Below are positions 1 to 8,999 of a stretch of 64,000 bases of DNA, one piece after another (positions within the stretch are counted from its first letter, which is position 1; every line of letters begins with the position of its first letter). The notes under the pieces were generated by a model, which searched no databases, was not told the DNA's origin, and worked only from the letters and a program-made list of their open reading frames with translations. The translations under genes and the position numbers were made by a program. Source of the stretch: an uncultured Lachnospiraceae bacterium (lineage in GTDB: Bacteria > Bacillota > Clostridia > Lachnospirales > Lachnospiraceae); the NCBI GenBank assembly GCA_951802115.1, contig CATOPL010000012.1, positions 38,010 to 102,009 of the forward strand. The letters are read 5' to 3'.

Positions 1-72
1 CAGTTTGACAAAGTGCCAAGATGGGACAGAGAATTGTATCAAAAAGCGCTGAGAGAATTATTCTGGGGGTAG
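1..72 (+). CDS. 3' end of an unidentified gene (partial)
   Basis: Only the last 23 codons and the TAG stop (70-72) lie in the window. The visible peptide ends in QKALRELFWG. It runs 3 bp from the next start, so the two genes are probably co-transcribed. Too little is present to name a family. Confidence 0.5.
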   Translation, partial: QFDKVPRWDRELYQKALRELFWG

Positions 73-75
73 AAT

Positions 76-918
76 ATGGAGATGCGGACAGAAGAACAGA
101 TGGAAGAACTGCTGCCAATCGTGGCGAAGCTTTGCAGAAAATATACAGGAGGAGCAAATACTTCTGTTACCTATGAAAAAGCGCAGGAACTGATGGAAGC
201 CGTTTTGTACTGTATTTGCGAGTATGAACAGGAACAGGCGTTTCTGCATGCACTGGCGGCAGAAGGAGGCAGAGGTCCGGAACAGATGTATGAGGAGGGC
301 TATCAGTTGGTCGTTCGGAAGGTGAAAAAGATGCGGGCATTTTATAATCATCTTTCAAAAAATTTCTGTTCTTATGGCTGTCGGAATTATGAGGATGTCA
401 TGAGAAAGGGAATGCCGGAATTTTTCCGCCGTTATGACGCCAGATTCGCTCCGCAGAAAACGATTTTGACTCTGGATTATCCAACGCTGCTGCCGATGGA
501 TGGACTTGCGGGAGTTGACGCCATTGAACAGTATCTAAGCTGTATTTCTTTGGAACAGAAATTTCTGGGAGCTTTCGATGAGCGCTATGTATGCAGAGTA
601 TTCAGTGCTTACGACTGGAATTATAAAGAGAAGTTTTTCAATCTGTGCGGTATTTTTCTGAAAAATGTGCTGGGATGTATTCTGATGGGAAAACCCTTTC
701 CGGATTCAACGACGCCGGAGCATCTGGAGCGCCTGGAACAGTGGAGCAGCGAACAGTCAGACGAAAAGATTCAGGATGCTCTGCGCAGAATTTTAAAGCG
801 GCTTGTAGAAGAGCGTTTCCAGGGCAACGATCTTCTGTTTGAATATCTGTCCGGAATGATTTCTGATCTGGCTTTTGAAATAAAAGTGTCCGGTTCTGCA
901 GCAGTTTCATGGATATAA
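76..918 (+). CDS. Conserved hypothetical protein, 280 aa
   Basis: A soluble-looking, mostly helical protein with no signal peptide or clear membrane segment. The N-terminus is acidic and carries the segment YTGGANTSVTYEKAQELMEA. From memory this resembles the uncharacterised DUF6179 family of Lachnospiraceae, which I could not check. The start is ATG 76, 3 bp after the preceding stop and with GGGGG just upstream, suggesting translational coupling to the truncated upstream gene. I see no catalytic motif, and the function is unknown. Confidence 0.7.
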   Translation: MEMRTEEQMEELLPIVAKLCRKYTGGANTSVTYEKAQELMEAVLYCICEYEQEQAFLHALAAEGGRGPEQMYEEGYQLVVRKVKKMRAFYNHLSKNFCSYGCRNYEDVMRKGMPEFFRRYDARFAPQKTILTLDYPTLLPMDGLAGVDAIEQYLSCISLEQKFLGAFDERYVCRVFSAYDWNYKEKFFNLCGIFLKNVLGCILMGKPFPDSTTPEHLERLEQWSSEQSDEKIQDALRRILKRLVEERFQGNDLLFEYLSGMISDLAFEIKVSGSAAVSWI

Positions 919-981
919 CAGGAAAACAATGCCAGGAAGAGTGTGGATGTTCTGTACCGTTACAGAAAATCTGCAGGAACC

Positions 982-1008
982 TTTAAGGATTTATTAGGAA
1001 TTTATTAG
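982..1008 (+). promoter_or_regulatory. Direct repeats upstream of the VanG-type ligase (possible response-regulator site)
   Basis: ATTTATTAG occurs at 989-997 and again at 1000-1008, exactly 11 bp apart, and is preceded by TTTAAGG at 982-988. Direct repeats at one helical turn are typical of OmpR/PhoB-type response-regulator sites. An AT-rich stretch suitable for a -10 follows at 1012-1020. The regulator itself is not in the window. Confidence 0.35.
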
Positions 1009-1072
1009 CGGGATATTAAAGTATGAAAACCTTCTGTTTGGTAAGATATTGCCAGTACAGGAGGTTTTTATA

Positions 1073-2122
1073 ATGATGAAGAAAAAGAAAATTGCCGTAT
1101 TGTTCGGCGGGTGTTCCACAGAATATGAGGTATCTCTGCAGTCAGCCTATGGAGTGATTACTCATATAAATGAGGAGAAATATGAACTTTTTATGATCGG
1201 CATTGCGAAAGACAGCGGGCAGTGGTTCTGGTATGACGGCGACACGAACAGAATTGCCAAAGATACCTGGGAAGGAAGCGGGGAATGTATTCCGGTCTTT
1301 GTTCCTACGGATAAAAGTGTACAGGGATTCTGTTATTTTAAAGACAACCGGGTGCACATACTTCATCTGGATGGTGTATTTCCGATTTTGCATGGGAAGA
1401 ACGGGGAAGACGGAACGGTCCAGGGGGCGCTGTCGCTGGCCGGGATTCCGGTAATCGGGTGCGGTATTTTAAGTTCTGCACTTTGTATGGACAAGGAGGC
1501 AGCACACCGGACAGCAGTTCAGCAGGGAGTACCGGCGCCGGCATCCTGCGTAGTACGAAAACCTTATGACAAATTTCAGGTACAGACAGATGCGAAGAAG
1601 CTTCGTTATCCGCTGTTTGTAAAACCAGTCCGCTCCGGTTCTTCATTTGGGATCACACTGGTCAGGCAGGAAGAAGAACTGATTCCTGCGCTGGAACGCG
1701 CTTTTCTGCATGACAGCATGGTTGTCATGGAAGAGAGGATTGAAGGTGTGGAAGTGGGATGCGCGGTGATCGGAACAGAAACACTGCTCATTGGAGCAGT
1801 GGATGAAATTGAGCTGTCTGAAGGATTTTTTGATTATACGGAAAAATATACATTGAAAACATCTGCAATTCATGTGCCTGCAAGAGTTTCTGAAAAGACG
1901 GCCAGGCAGATTAAAAAGACAGCCGAGGTTCTTTACCGGACACTTGGTTGCAGCGGCTTTGCCAGAGTGGATATGTTTTTGACCAGAGAAGGAGAAATAT
2001 ATTTTAATGAGGTCAATACAATTCCCGGCTTTACGCTTCACAGCCGGTTTCCGAATATGATGAAGGCTGTCGGATATTCTTTTGAAGAAATTGTGAACCG
2101 CATTCTCGAGGACAGTTTATAA
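1073..2122 (+). CDS. vanG: D-alanine--D-alanine/D-serine ligase, VanG type
   Basis: An ATP-grasp ligase of 349 aa that makes the terminal dipeptide of the peptidoglycan precursor. The N-terminal motif GGCSTEYEVSLQSA, the central HGKNGEDGTVQG and SGSSFGITLV, and the C-terminal FNEVNTIPGFT are those of the Ddl/Van family. DEIELSEGFFDYTEKYTLKT and GCSGFARVDMF match my memory of VanG D-Ala-D-Ser ligases more closely than ordinary Ddl. ATG 1073 is chosen because AGGAGG (1059-1064) sits 8 nt upstream; an in-frame TTG at 1049 lies before this site. The next gene is an alanine racemase, and no VanXY peptidase or VanRS pair is seen. Substrate choice (D-Ala or D-Ser) is inference. Confidence 0.88.
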   Translation: MMKKKKIAVLFGGCSTEYEVSLQSAYGVITHINEEKYELFMIGIAKDSGQWFWYDGDTNRIAKDTWEGSGECIPVFVPTDKSVQGFCYFKDNRVHILHLDGVFPILHGKNGEDGTVQGALSLAGIPVIGCGILSSALCMDKEAAHRTAVQQGVPAPASCVVRKPYDKFQVQTDAKKLRYPLFVKPVRSGSSFGITLVRQEEELIPALERAFLHDSMVVMEERIEGVEVGCAVIGTETLLIGAVDEIELSEGFFDYTEKYTLKTSAIHVPARVSEKTARQIKKTAEVLYRTLGCSGFARVDMFLTREGEIYFNEVNTIPGFTLHSRFPNMMKAVGYSFEEIVNRILEDSL

Positions 2123-2230
2123 AACTGTCGTACAAAACCGTGTAATTGTTTGAGCGTCCTTTTGTTCACGGAGGATACGAACGTCCGGAACGGATAAACG
2201 GTCTGATACTGTGCAGAAAGAAGTGGAAAT

Positions 2231-3355
2231 ATGTATAAAAAAGGAAGAGCTTGGGCGGAACTGTCCATGAATAATCTGCGTCATAATGTCAAGTTGTTTC
2301 AGTCACTGCTTCCGAAAGAATGTGCACTGATGCCGGCAGTAAAAGCCAATGCTTATGGACACGGTGCAGAGGAGATCGGAAAAGAACTTCAGAAACTGGG
2401 AATCCGGGATTACTGTGTGGCATCTGCAGAAGAGGGGGCCCGCCTGCGCCGGTCCGGCATTCATGGGCAGATTCTGATTCTTGGCTATACACATCCAAAA
2501 GATTTTGAACTTTTAAGCGCTTATCGCCTGACACAGACGGTCGTAGACTGTGATTATGGAAAAGAACTGGAAGCCTACGGAAAGAAGCTTTTTGTTCATG
2601 CAGGTCTTGATACCGGAATGCATAGGCTGGGAATACCTTGCGAAGACTATAGCGGTATACGAAGTCTCTGGGACTGTAAACATCTACAGATTACCGGCGT
2701 CTATACTCATCTTTGTACTTCGGACGGTGAGTCGGAAGAGGAGAAAAGTTATATGAAACTGCAGGAAATGCGTTTTCAGAAAGTTCTGAATCGGCTGTAC
2801 AAAGATGGAAAAAGAGGATTTTCCCCGCATATTCAGGGGAGTTACGGGGTATTATACAGGAATAACCTGACAGCGAGCTATGCGTTTGCCAGAGTTGGAA
2901 TCGGTCTGTACGGAGTATTGAGCGAGTGTTCAGAAATACTGAGACAAAAATATGATCTGAAACCGGTGCTTTCTCTGAAAGCGAGAATCGAATGTGTAAG
3001 AAGACTTGAACCAGGAGAAGGAGCGGGGTATGGACTTTCCTGGCGTACAGATTCCGTACGGATGCTGGCGGCGGTATCCATCGGATATGCAGATGGATTT
3101 CCACGGTCGCTGTCAAATAAAGGACATGCGTTGGTCCGGGGAAGGAAAGTCCCTGTTGTCGGAAGAATCTGTATGGATCAGCTGCTTCTGGATGTAACCG
3201 AAGTGGAGAATGTAAGTCCGGGAGATGAGGCGGTATTCATCGGAACAAGCGGAAAACTTACGCTCAGAGCAGAAGAACTGGCGCAGGAAGCAGGAACCAT
3301 CTCCAATGAAATTCTGAGCAGACTGGGGGAACGTCTTGTACGGGTGCCAGTCTGA
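2231..3355 (+). CDS. alr: Alanine racemase (PLP-dependent)
   Basis: A 374-aa fold-type III PLP enzyme that interconverts L- and D-alanine, and possibly serine given its neighbour. The PLP lysine is K38 in AVKANAYGHG. The C-terminal part carries RVGIGLYGV and VGRICMDQLLLDVT, typical of Alr. The length is normal for a soluble racemase, and there is no membrane domain of the VanT kind. It follows the VanG-type ligase after 108 bp in the same direction. Its stop codon lies inside the downstream terminator stem. Confidence 0.93.
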   Translation: MYKKGRAWAELSMNNLRHNVKLFQSLLPKECALMPAVKANAYGHGAEEIGKELQKLGIRDYCVASAEEGARLRRSGIHGQILILGYTHPKDFELLSAYRLTQTVVDCDYGKELEAYGKKLFVHAGLDTGMHRLGIPCEDYSGIRSLWDCKHLQITGVYTHLCTSDGESEEEKSYMKLQEMRFQKVLNRLYKDGKRGFSPHIQGSYGVLYRNNLTASYAFARVGIGLYGVLSECSEILRQKYDLKPVLSLKARIECVRRLEPGEGAGYGLSWRTDSVRMLAAVSIGYADGFPRSLSNKGHALVRGRKVPVVGRICMDQLLLDVTEVENVSPGDEAVFIGTSGKLTLRAEELAQEAGTISNEILSRLGERLVRVPV

Positions 3356-3395
3356 AAAGGGACTGTCCGCTGCATTTTCGGACAGTCCCTTTTCA
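3353..3395. terminator. Bidirectional terminator between convergent alr and nhaC
   Basis: A perfect 17-bp inverted repeat (3353-3369 with 3379-3395) around a 9-nt loop. One flank gives AAAA and the other TTTT, so it can terminate from both sides. The alr stop TGA forms the first bases of the stem. Confidence 0.85.
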
Positions 3396-3409
3396 GACAC
3401 ACTCCCATA

Positions 3410-4714
3410 TTATGCTTTTCTCTTTCTGGTAAAGATTGCTGCCAATACGCACAAAAGCAGCAGATATGGATAGAACAGGTACGGAATGATCTGAATCGAA
3501 GAGATTCCGGCAATCCCGGCTGCGATCAGAAGCTGAGCTCCATATGGAATGATGCCCTGCGCAATACAGGTGGAGATGTCCATAAGAGAGGCGGTCCTTT
3601 GAGGGGTAATCCCGTATTCCTTACGGATATCCGTGGCGATCGGCGCTGTTACCACGATAGCAACAGTATTATTTGCGGTGGAAATATCCATCAGCATGGA
3701 GATCAGAATAATGCCGAGCTGGCCGCCTTTGGTACCGTGAAAATATTTTTTGATAAAGACAATGATCGCGTCAAATCCTCCATTGTATTTTATAAGTGCG
3801 GATAACGCTGTGGCAAGTATGGTAACTGTGATCGTCTCATACATGCCGCTGACACCGCTTCCCATGGAGATAAATACATTATGTATATCGATCGAGCCGG
3901 TACTAAGTCCGATCGACATACACAGAACCAACCCGAATCCAAGTACAATAAATACGTTGATTCCGAGCAGGGCTGCAATCAGAATGACAAAATAAGGAAG
4001 GGCACGTGCAATATGAAATGGATATTCTCCAACCGCAGCCGGCTTTCCGGTCCAGGCAATGACAAGAAGAATCACGCAGGTAATCAGCGCCGCCGGCAGA
4101 GCGATGAGAAGATTTTCCCGAAACTTGTCCCGCATTTGACATCCCTGCGTTTTGGTTGCGGCGATGGTCGTATCAGAAATAAACGACAGATTATCTCCGA
4201 ACATGGAACCGCCTACCAGTGCACCGAAACAGAGCGGAAGAGACAGTCCGGCCGACTGTGAGATGCCAAGCGCCAGTGATCCCATGACAGTAATCGTTCC
4301 ACAGGAGGTACCCATTGCCATGGATATGATGCAGGCGATCAGAAAAATACCAAGAACTGTCAGTCTGCCGGGAACGATATTCAGAAGCAGATTTGCGGTA
4401 TCTGCCGCGCAGCCTGAGGCAGAAGCTACACCGCTGAAAGCGCCTGCCAGCAGAAAGATAAAAATCATGGTTAAAATGTTGTCGTCTCCCAGGCCGGAAG
4501 CACAGATCTTCATCTTCTCATCAAATGAAACCGAACGGTTCTGGAACAGAGCAACGGCGATTGCCGCCATAAACGCAACGACTACAGACATGACGTAAAA
4601 CCCCTGAACGCCTTCCTGAGGCCGGATATATTCATAAAAAACGCCGACACCGATGTAGATGACCAGGAACACCAGGATTGGAAGCAGGGCAGAAACCCCT
4701 TTCTTTTTTTTCAT
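3410..4714 (-). CDS. Na+/H+ antiporter, NhaC family
   Basis: A 434-aa integral membrane protein with about 11-12 hydrophobic segments. The segments SMAMGTSCGTITVMGSLALG and GGSMFGDNLSFISDTTIAAT are characteristic of the NhaC/YqkI-type ion transporters. Likely role: exchange of Na+ (or an organic anion) for protons at the cytoplasmic membrane. The start at 4714 is preferred over an in-frame ATG at 4735 because AAGGGAG lies 9 nt before it and overlaps the upstream codons. It is transcribed towards alr and shares the terminator. The transported ion cannot be told from sequence. Confidence 0.85.
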   Translation of the reverse strand: MKKKKGVSALLPILVFLVIYIGVGVFYEYIRPQEGVQGFYVMSVVVAFMAAIAVALFQNRSVSFDEKMKICASGLGDDNILTMIFIFLLAGAFSGVASASGCAADTANLLLNIVPGRLTVLGIFLIACIISMAMGTSCGTITVMGSLALGISQSAGLSLPLCFGALVGGSMFGDNLSFISDTTIAATKTQGCQMRDKFRENLLIALPAALITCVILLVIAWTGKPAAVGEYPFHIARALPYFVILIAALLGINVFIVLGFGLVLCMSIGLSTGSIDIHNVFISMGSGVSGMYETITVTILATALSALIKYNGGFDAIIVFIKKYFHGTKGGQLGIILISMLMDISTANNTVAIVVTAPIATDIRKEYGITPQRTASLMDISTCIAQGIIPYGAQLLIAAGIAGISSIQIIPYLFYPYLLLLCVLAAIFTRKRKA

Positions 4715-4848
4715 AGATAAAATCTCCCTTTTCATAAATACTGTTTTTCTAAGGATACCATAAAACAGAGTTTTTTCCTATACATTTTTTAAAACAGGGT
4801 TTATAATAGTAACGACAGTTATCAATGGTGACAAAAGGAGGCCCTGTG

Positions 4849-5130
4849 ATGAATACAGTAGAATTGCTGGATGAACTTCAGAACCGTGCGCATACAGATG
4901 AAACCCTGCGCAGAACGCTGCTGGAGACGAAAGCTCAGAAAAATCCGGTAGATGCGTTTTGCCGGAAATGCCAGGAACTGGGTTATCCGGTCTATGTGAT
5001 GGATTTGATCAATGCCGGAGAAGAATTTTACGGAAATATGCGCCGCAGTACCAACGGCGGAGGCGAGAATTCTCCAAAGCTGGACGGGGAGGATGATTTT
5101 TATGAGTTGTTTATGGCAAGTCTTTTATAA
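4849..5130 (+). CDS. Small hypothetical protein, Nif11-like layout, 93 aa
   Basis: The N-terminal half is helical and charged (ELLDELQNRAHTDETLRRTL), followed by NPVDAFCRKCQELGYPVYVM. This resembles the N-terminus of Nif11-type leader proteins. Two cysteines form CRKC. The C-terminal third is a low-complexity STNGGGENSP and an acidic DGEDDFYELF. AAAGGAGG (4834-4841) lies 7 nt before ATG 4849; a TATAAT at 4802-4807 may be the -10. It lies 62 bp before the DUF2284 gene. I know similar orphan proteins from Lachnospiraceae but no function. Confidence 0.7.
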   Translation: MNTVELLDELQNRAHTDETLRRTLLETKAQKNPVDAFCRKCQELGYPVYVMDLINAGEEFYGNMRRSTNGGGENSPKLDGEDDFYELFMASLL

Positions 5131-5192
5131 TACGTATGCATTTATCGAAACTTTAAAAATACAATGGGGCGTTCAAATACAGGAGAGATAAG

Positions 5193-5729
5193 ATGGATCA
5201 GAAAAAACTGGAAGAACAGATTACACAATATCCGGTCTTTGAATACGCTTTTGTCGATCCGGAGGATATCCCGTTTCTGGAACAGGTGCGTTATATCTGC
5301 CGGACCGAATGCCCGCAGTATGGAACCTCATGGTCCTGTCCTCCGGCTGTGGGAACTGTGGAGGAATGCAAGGAGAGGTGCCGGGTCTGTGCGGGCGGTT
5401 TTTTGTTTACGACAGTCGCCGAGGTCAATGACGCGGCAGATATGAAAGAAACACTGGCCACGCGGCTTGAACATGAAGAGATCACCCACGAAATAAGGGA
5501 ACTGTTCCGTGAGCAGTGCAGGGAAGTTCTGGTACTGTCAACAGAGTCCTGTTCGGTCTGTGAAAAGTGTACATATCCGGATGCCTCCTGCCGGTTTCCC
5601 GAGCGGATGTTTCCCTGTGTGGAGAGCTATGGAATTCTTGTGACAGAGCTGGCTGAAAAATATAATATCACTTTTATGAACGGCGGTAACATAGTGACCT
5701 GGTTCAGTCTGATTCTTTACCGTTTCTAG
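5193..5729 (+). CDS. DUF2284 metal-binding protein
   Basis: A 178-aa cysteine-rich cytosolic protein of the predicted metal-binding DUF2284 family. Eleven or more cysteines are arranged as ICRTECPQYGTSWSCPP, CKERCRVC, SCSVCEKCTYPDASCRFP and MFPCVE, suggesting one or two iron-sulfur clusters or zinc sites. AGGAGA precedes ATG 5193. The biochemical role of the family is not established. It probably shares a transcript with the preceding small gene. Confidence 0.85.
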   Translation: MDQKKLEEQITQYPVFEYAFVDPEDIPFLEQVRYICRTECPQYGTSWSCPPAVGTVEECKERCRVCAGGFLFTTVAEVNDAADMKETLATRLEHEEITHEIRELFREQCREVLVLSTESCSVCEKCTYPDASCRFPERMFPCVESYGILVTELAEKYNITFMNGGNIVTWFSLILYRF

Positions 5730-6006
5730 AGCGTGTTACTGCTGATCTTGTACGGATTCCGTTGCAAATAGCAAGTGTAATTTCAAATGTGCGCTGCAGT
5801 GCTGATTTTTGATCCGGAATTCTAAGGCAAATATCATTTTGAAATCGGACAGCCAGCCCGGATTCCTGCCATGGGATTTTTGCGTGATGGAATGGGGGAT
5901 GTTTGAGCAGTACCAGGATCGTGCCTGAAAATTACTGCGGGAACCATCATGACATAAAAATACAGACCCTACATATATTTATAATAAATATCCAGGCAGG
6001 TATGGA
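5730..6006. other. 277-bp intergenic region with degenerate repeats
   Basis: No gene. Two loosely similar segments (about 5750-5790 and 5813-5845) share CGGA, GCAAATA and TTTCAAAT/TTTGAAAT blocks, which suggests a decayed repeat element. No clear promoter was identified. Confidence 0.3.
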
Positions 6007-6267
6007 ATGAAACTGAGAGAACAGATGGCAGAGAAGCTGAAGCTTCCAAAAGATCTGGTTCTGGGGGCAGCTGTTCTGACCGTTACCGGAAGAAGCGAGG
6101 CATATGTCGAAAATTACCGGGGAATTATTGAATACACGGAGAAACGGATACGCCTGCAGACAAAGACCTGCCAGATGACGCTGTGCGGGGAGCATCTGCA
6201 TATTGATTATTACACAGAAGATGAGATGAAGATATCAGGCGAGATTGGAGAGATCCGTTATTGTTGA
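6007..6267 (+). CDS. yqfC: Sporulation protein YqfC (YabP/YqfC family)
   Basis: An 86-aa protein with the YabP/YqfC beta-rich layout, including VTGRSEAYVENYRGIIEYTE and a C-terminal EMKISGEIGEIRY. In endospore formers yqfC lies directly before yqfD, as here, and is expressed in the mother cell. Its molecular role is unknown. The stop overlaps the yqfD start, so translation is coupled. Together with yqfD it is good evidence for a spore-forming host. Confidence 0.85.
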   Translation: MKLREQMAEKLKLPKDLVLGAAVLTVTGRSEAYVENYRGIIEYTEKRIRLQTKTCQMTLCGEHLHIDYYTEDEMKISGEIGEIRYC

Positions 6268-7502
6268 CGAGGTTTATAAAATTTCTGAAAGGCTATGTGG
6301 TGATACGTCTGTCCGGATATTCGCCGGAGCGTTTTCTGAATCTGTGCAGTCATCATCATATCATATTGTGGGGTCTTCGTTCCGTGGGAACAGATTATGA
6401 GATGTGTATCAGTATCAGCGGCTTTCGCAGACTCCGGCCGCTGGTGCATAAGACAAGAACAAAGGCCGTGATCCTGGAAAGACACGGCCTTCCTTTTATT
6501 CTCTACCGCTACCGGAAACGGAAATTATTTGCAGGCGGGGCGCTCTTTGGAATGGCGCTTTTATATGTGTTGTCTTTGTTTATCTGGAATATCCATGTAG
6601 AAGGCAATTACAGTCTGACCGACGAAGTGATACTGGCTTATCTGGAAAGCACAGGAGTGGTACATGGTATGGCAAAAAGAAATATTCACGGAGAGGAGAT
6701 TGAGGCAGGACTCAGGGAATATTTTGAGGAGATTACCTGGACGTCAGCGGAGGTTAAAGGAACCCGTCTGATTATCCATATACAGGAAAATGAAGACCAG
6801 GCTTTGGATACAATACCGGAGGAAGAACCGGCGGATCTGGTTTCCTCCGGGACAGGAACCATTGTATCCATGATAGTACGGAGCGGAACGCCTGCAGTCG
6901 CAGAAGGCATGGAAGTGCAGAAAGGAGATCTTCTGGTAGGAAGCCGGGTAGAGATTTTTGATGACGCCGGAGAGACTGCAAACGCCTATTATGTGCACGC
7001 GGATGCGGATGTCCGTATTCGGAGAACAGAGCATTACAAAGAAACCTTTGATATGCATTATACAAAAAAAATATATACCGGAGAGACCAGAGACTCTTAT
7101 TATCTGATGGTCGGACAAAAGAGAGTTCAGTTTCGGCTTTGGCATCCGGATGCATATGAGAAATCGGATTTTATCGCTGCAGAATATCCGCTTAAAATTA
7201 CGGAGAATTTCTATCTGCCGGTTGTATTCGGTAAAAGTACCGAACAGGAGTATACAGAAGAAGAGGCAATCTATACAAAAGAAGAGGCGGTGGCGCGTGC
7301 AAAAGAGGACTGGGCGCTGTTTTTTGAAAAATTAAGAATAAAGGGACTTCAAATTATTGAAAATAATGTTAAAATAGATATCAGCGGAGGTGAATGTACA
7401 GCAGAAGGGGATTACACAGTAGAAGAATCGGCCGTACAGGAACAGGCTCCGGTCATCAAGATACCAGAACAGGCAGATGAGCCTGAAGCGGAAAGGGAAT
7501 AG
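6261..7502 (+). CDS. yqfD: Sporulation protein YqfD
   Basis: A 413-aa protein with an N-terminal cytosolic part, one hydrophobic segment near residues 90-108 (GGALFGMALLYVLSLFIWNI) and a large extracytoplasmic part containing AEGMEVQKGDLLVGSR, like SpoIV/YqfD proteins. I chose TTG 6261, which overlaps the yqfC stop by 7 bp, because GGAGAG lies 8 nt upstream. The C-terminus (VKIDISGGECTAEGDYTVEE) is normal for the family. The role in spore formation is known only from genetics in relatives. Confidence 0.85.
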   Translation: MLTRFIKFLKGYVVIRLSGYSPERFLNLCSHHHIILWGLRSVGTDYEMCISISGFRRLRPLVHKTRTKAVILERHGLPFILYRYRKRKLFAGGALFGMALLYVLSLFIWNIHVEGNYSLTDEVILAYLESTGVVHGMAKRNIHGEEIEAGLREYFEEITWTSAEVKGTRLIIHIQENEDQALDTIPEEEPADLVSSGTGTIVSMIVRSGTPAVAEGMEVQKGDLLVGSRVEIFDDAGETANAYYVHADADVRIRRTEHYKETFDMHYTKKIYTGETRDSYYLMVGQKRVQFRLWHPDAYEKSDFIAAEYPLKITENFYLPVVFGKSTEQEYTEEEAIYTKEEAVARAKEDWALFFEKLRIKGLQIIENNVKIDISGGECTAEGDYTVEESAVQEQAPVIKIPEQADEPEAERE

Positions 7503-7508
7503 ACATAA

Positions 7509-8531
7509 GTGACATTAGAAGAACATATTTTTGACATTCCATCGGAACAAGAGCAGAATGTATTTGGAGAATTTGATAAATATTTAAAAAAAATTGAGCA
7601 CACAACCGGAGTGTCCATCATTACCAGGGACGGCGGTTTGAAACTGATTGGCAGCGGTGTGCAGGTGGAGCAGGCAAAACAGGTGCTTTTAGAGCTTTTG
7701 GAACTGTCCGGCCGGGGCCGGCAGATTACGGAGCAGAACGTGGATTATGCGCTGTCTCTTGCCATGGAGAAGCGAAACGGAGCGCTGCTTGAGATTGACG
7801 AGGAGCTGATCTGCCATACAATCAGCGGAAAGTCCATCAAACCCAAAACGCTCGGTCAGAAACAGTATGTGGACGCTATCCGGGATCATATGATTGTGTT
7901 TGGAATTGGTCCTGCCGGTACAGGCAAAACTTATCTTGCGATGGCGATGGCGATTACGGCCTTTAAGAGCAATGAAGTGGAACGAATCATTTTAACCCGT
8001 CCGGCGATCGAAGCGGGAGAGAAACTGGGCTTTCTGCCCGGGGATCTGCAAAGTAAGGTTGATCCGTATCTTCGGCCGCTTTATGACGCCCTTTATCAGA
8101 TCATGGGTGCAGAAAGTTTTCAGAAAAATATGGAAAAAGGTCTGATTGAAGTAGCGCCGCTTGCCTATATGCGCGGACGGACGCTGGACAACGCGTTTAT
8201 TATCCTCGATGAGGCGCAGAATACCACACAGGCGCAGATGAAGATGTTTCTGACCCGTATCGGGTTTGGCTCCAAAGTGGTGGTGACCGGAGACGAAACG
8301 CAAAAAGATCTTTCTCCGGATGTGCGTTCTGGTCTGGAGGTGGCGGAAAAGGTGCTGGGAAGAGTGGAAGGCATCTCGTTCTGCCGTCTGACCAGCAGGG
8401 ATGTGGTACGTCACCCTCTGGTACAGAAAATTGTAACAGCATACGAAGAATACGAGAGAAAAACCGCAGGGAGAAAGGAAAGCCATGACGTTAAACGTAG
8501 AAAAGGCGTACGATCTGGAACTCGGAGTTGA
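7509..8531 (+). CDS. PhoH family ATPase
   Basis: A 340-aa P-loop ATPase. The N-terminal region carries a KH-like segment (GSGVQVEQAKQVLLELLEL). Walker A is GPAGTGKT, Walker B is FIILDEAQNTT, and the arginine region is TGDETQKDLSPDVRSGL. Proteins of this family are linked to RNA metabolism and are usually encoded beside ybeY, as here. GTG 7509 is the best start, with AAAGGGA about 10 nt upstream. The last 47 bp overlap ybeY in another frame, giving a short basic tail. Confidence 0.9.
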   Translation: MTLEEHIFDIPSEQEQNVFGEFDKYLKKIEHTTGVSIITRDGGLKLIGSGVQVEQAKQVLLELLELSGRGRQITEQNVDYALSLAMEKRNGALLEIDEELICHTISGKSIKPKTLGQKQYVDAIRDHMIVFGIGPAGTGKTYLAMAMAITAFKSNEVERIILTRPAIEAGEKLGFLPGDLQSKVDPYLRPLYDALYQIMGAESFQKNMEKGLIEVAPLAYMRGRTLDNAFIILDEAQNTTQAQMKMFLTRIGFGSKVVVTGDETQKDLSPDVRSGLEVAEKVLGRVEGISFCRLTSRDVVRHPLVQKIVTAYEEYERKTAGRKESHDVKRRKGVRSGTRS

Positions 8532-8982
8532 TTATGAAAAAACTGCCGTTCGGGTGGCCGCACAGGTACTAAAGGAGGAGAAGTGTTCTTATGAGGCTGA
8601 AATCAGCCTTCTGCTTGTATCTGATGAAGAGATTCATAGACTGAATCTGGAATATCGGGGGATTGACAGACCTACGGATGTGCTTTCTTTCCCACAGATT
8701 GAATATGAGAACCCGGCTGATTTTTCTGCGTTCGAAACGCAGAGGAGTGAATACTTGAATCCGGATACCGGGGAACTGTTTCTGGGAGATATCATAATCT
8801 CGTTGGACAGGGTAAAAGAACAGGCGGCGAATTACGGACATGGGACAGAACGCGAGTTCGCTTTTCTTGTGGCGCACAGCATGCTGCATTTGCTGGGCTA
8901 TGATCACATGACAGAAGAAGATGCTGAAAATATGGAAACAAAACAGGCCCAGGCGCTGACGCATCTGGGTATTGAAAGATAA
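8485..8982 (+). CDS. ybeY: rRNA maturation endoribonuclease YbeY
   Basis: A 165-aa zinc metalloenzyme involved in 16S rRNA 3'-end maturation and ribosome quality control. The diagnostic motif HSMLHLLGYDH holds the three zinc-binding histidines, and RPTDVLSFPQ is the conserved central motif. GAAAGGA precedes ATG 8485. It overlaps phoH and lies 17 bp before the flippase gene, so one transcript is likely. Confidence 0.95.
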   Translation: MTLNVEKAYDLELGVDYEKTAVRVAAQVLKEEKCSYEAEISLLLVSDEEIHRLNLEYRGIDRPTDVLSFPQIEYENPADFSAFETQRSEYLNPDTGELFLGDIIISLDRVKEQAANYGHGTEREFAFLVAHSMLHLLGYDHMTEEDAENMETKQAQALTHLGIER

Positions 8983-8999
8983 AGAGGATTTAGAAATCT

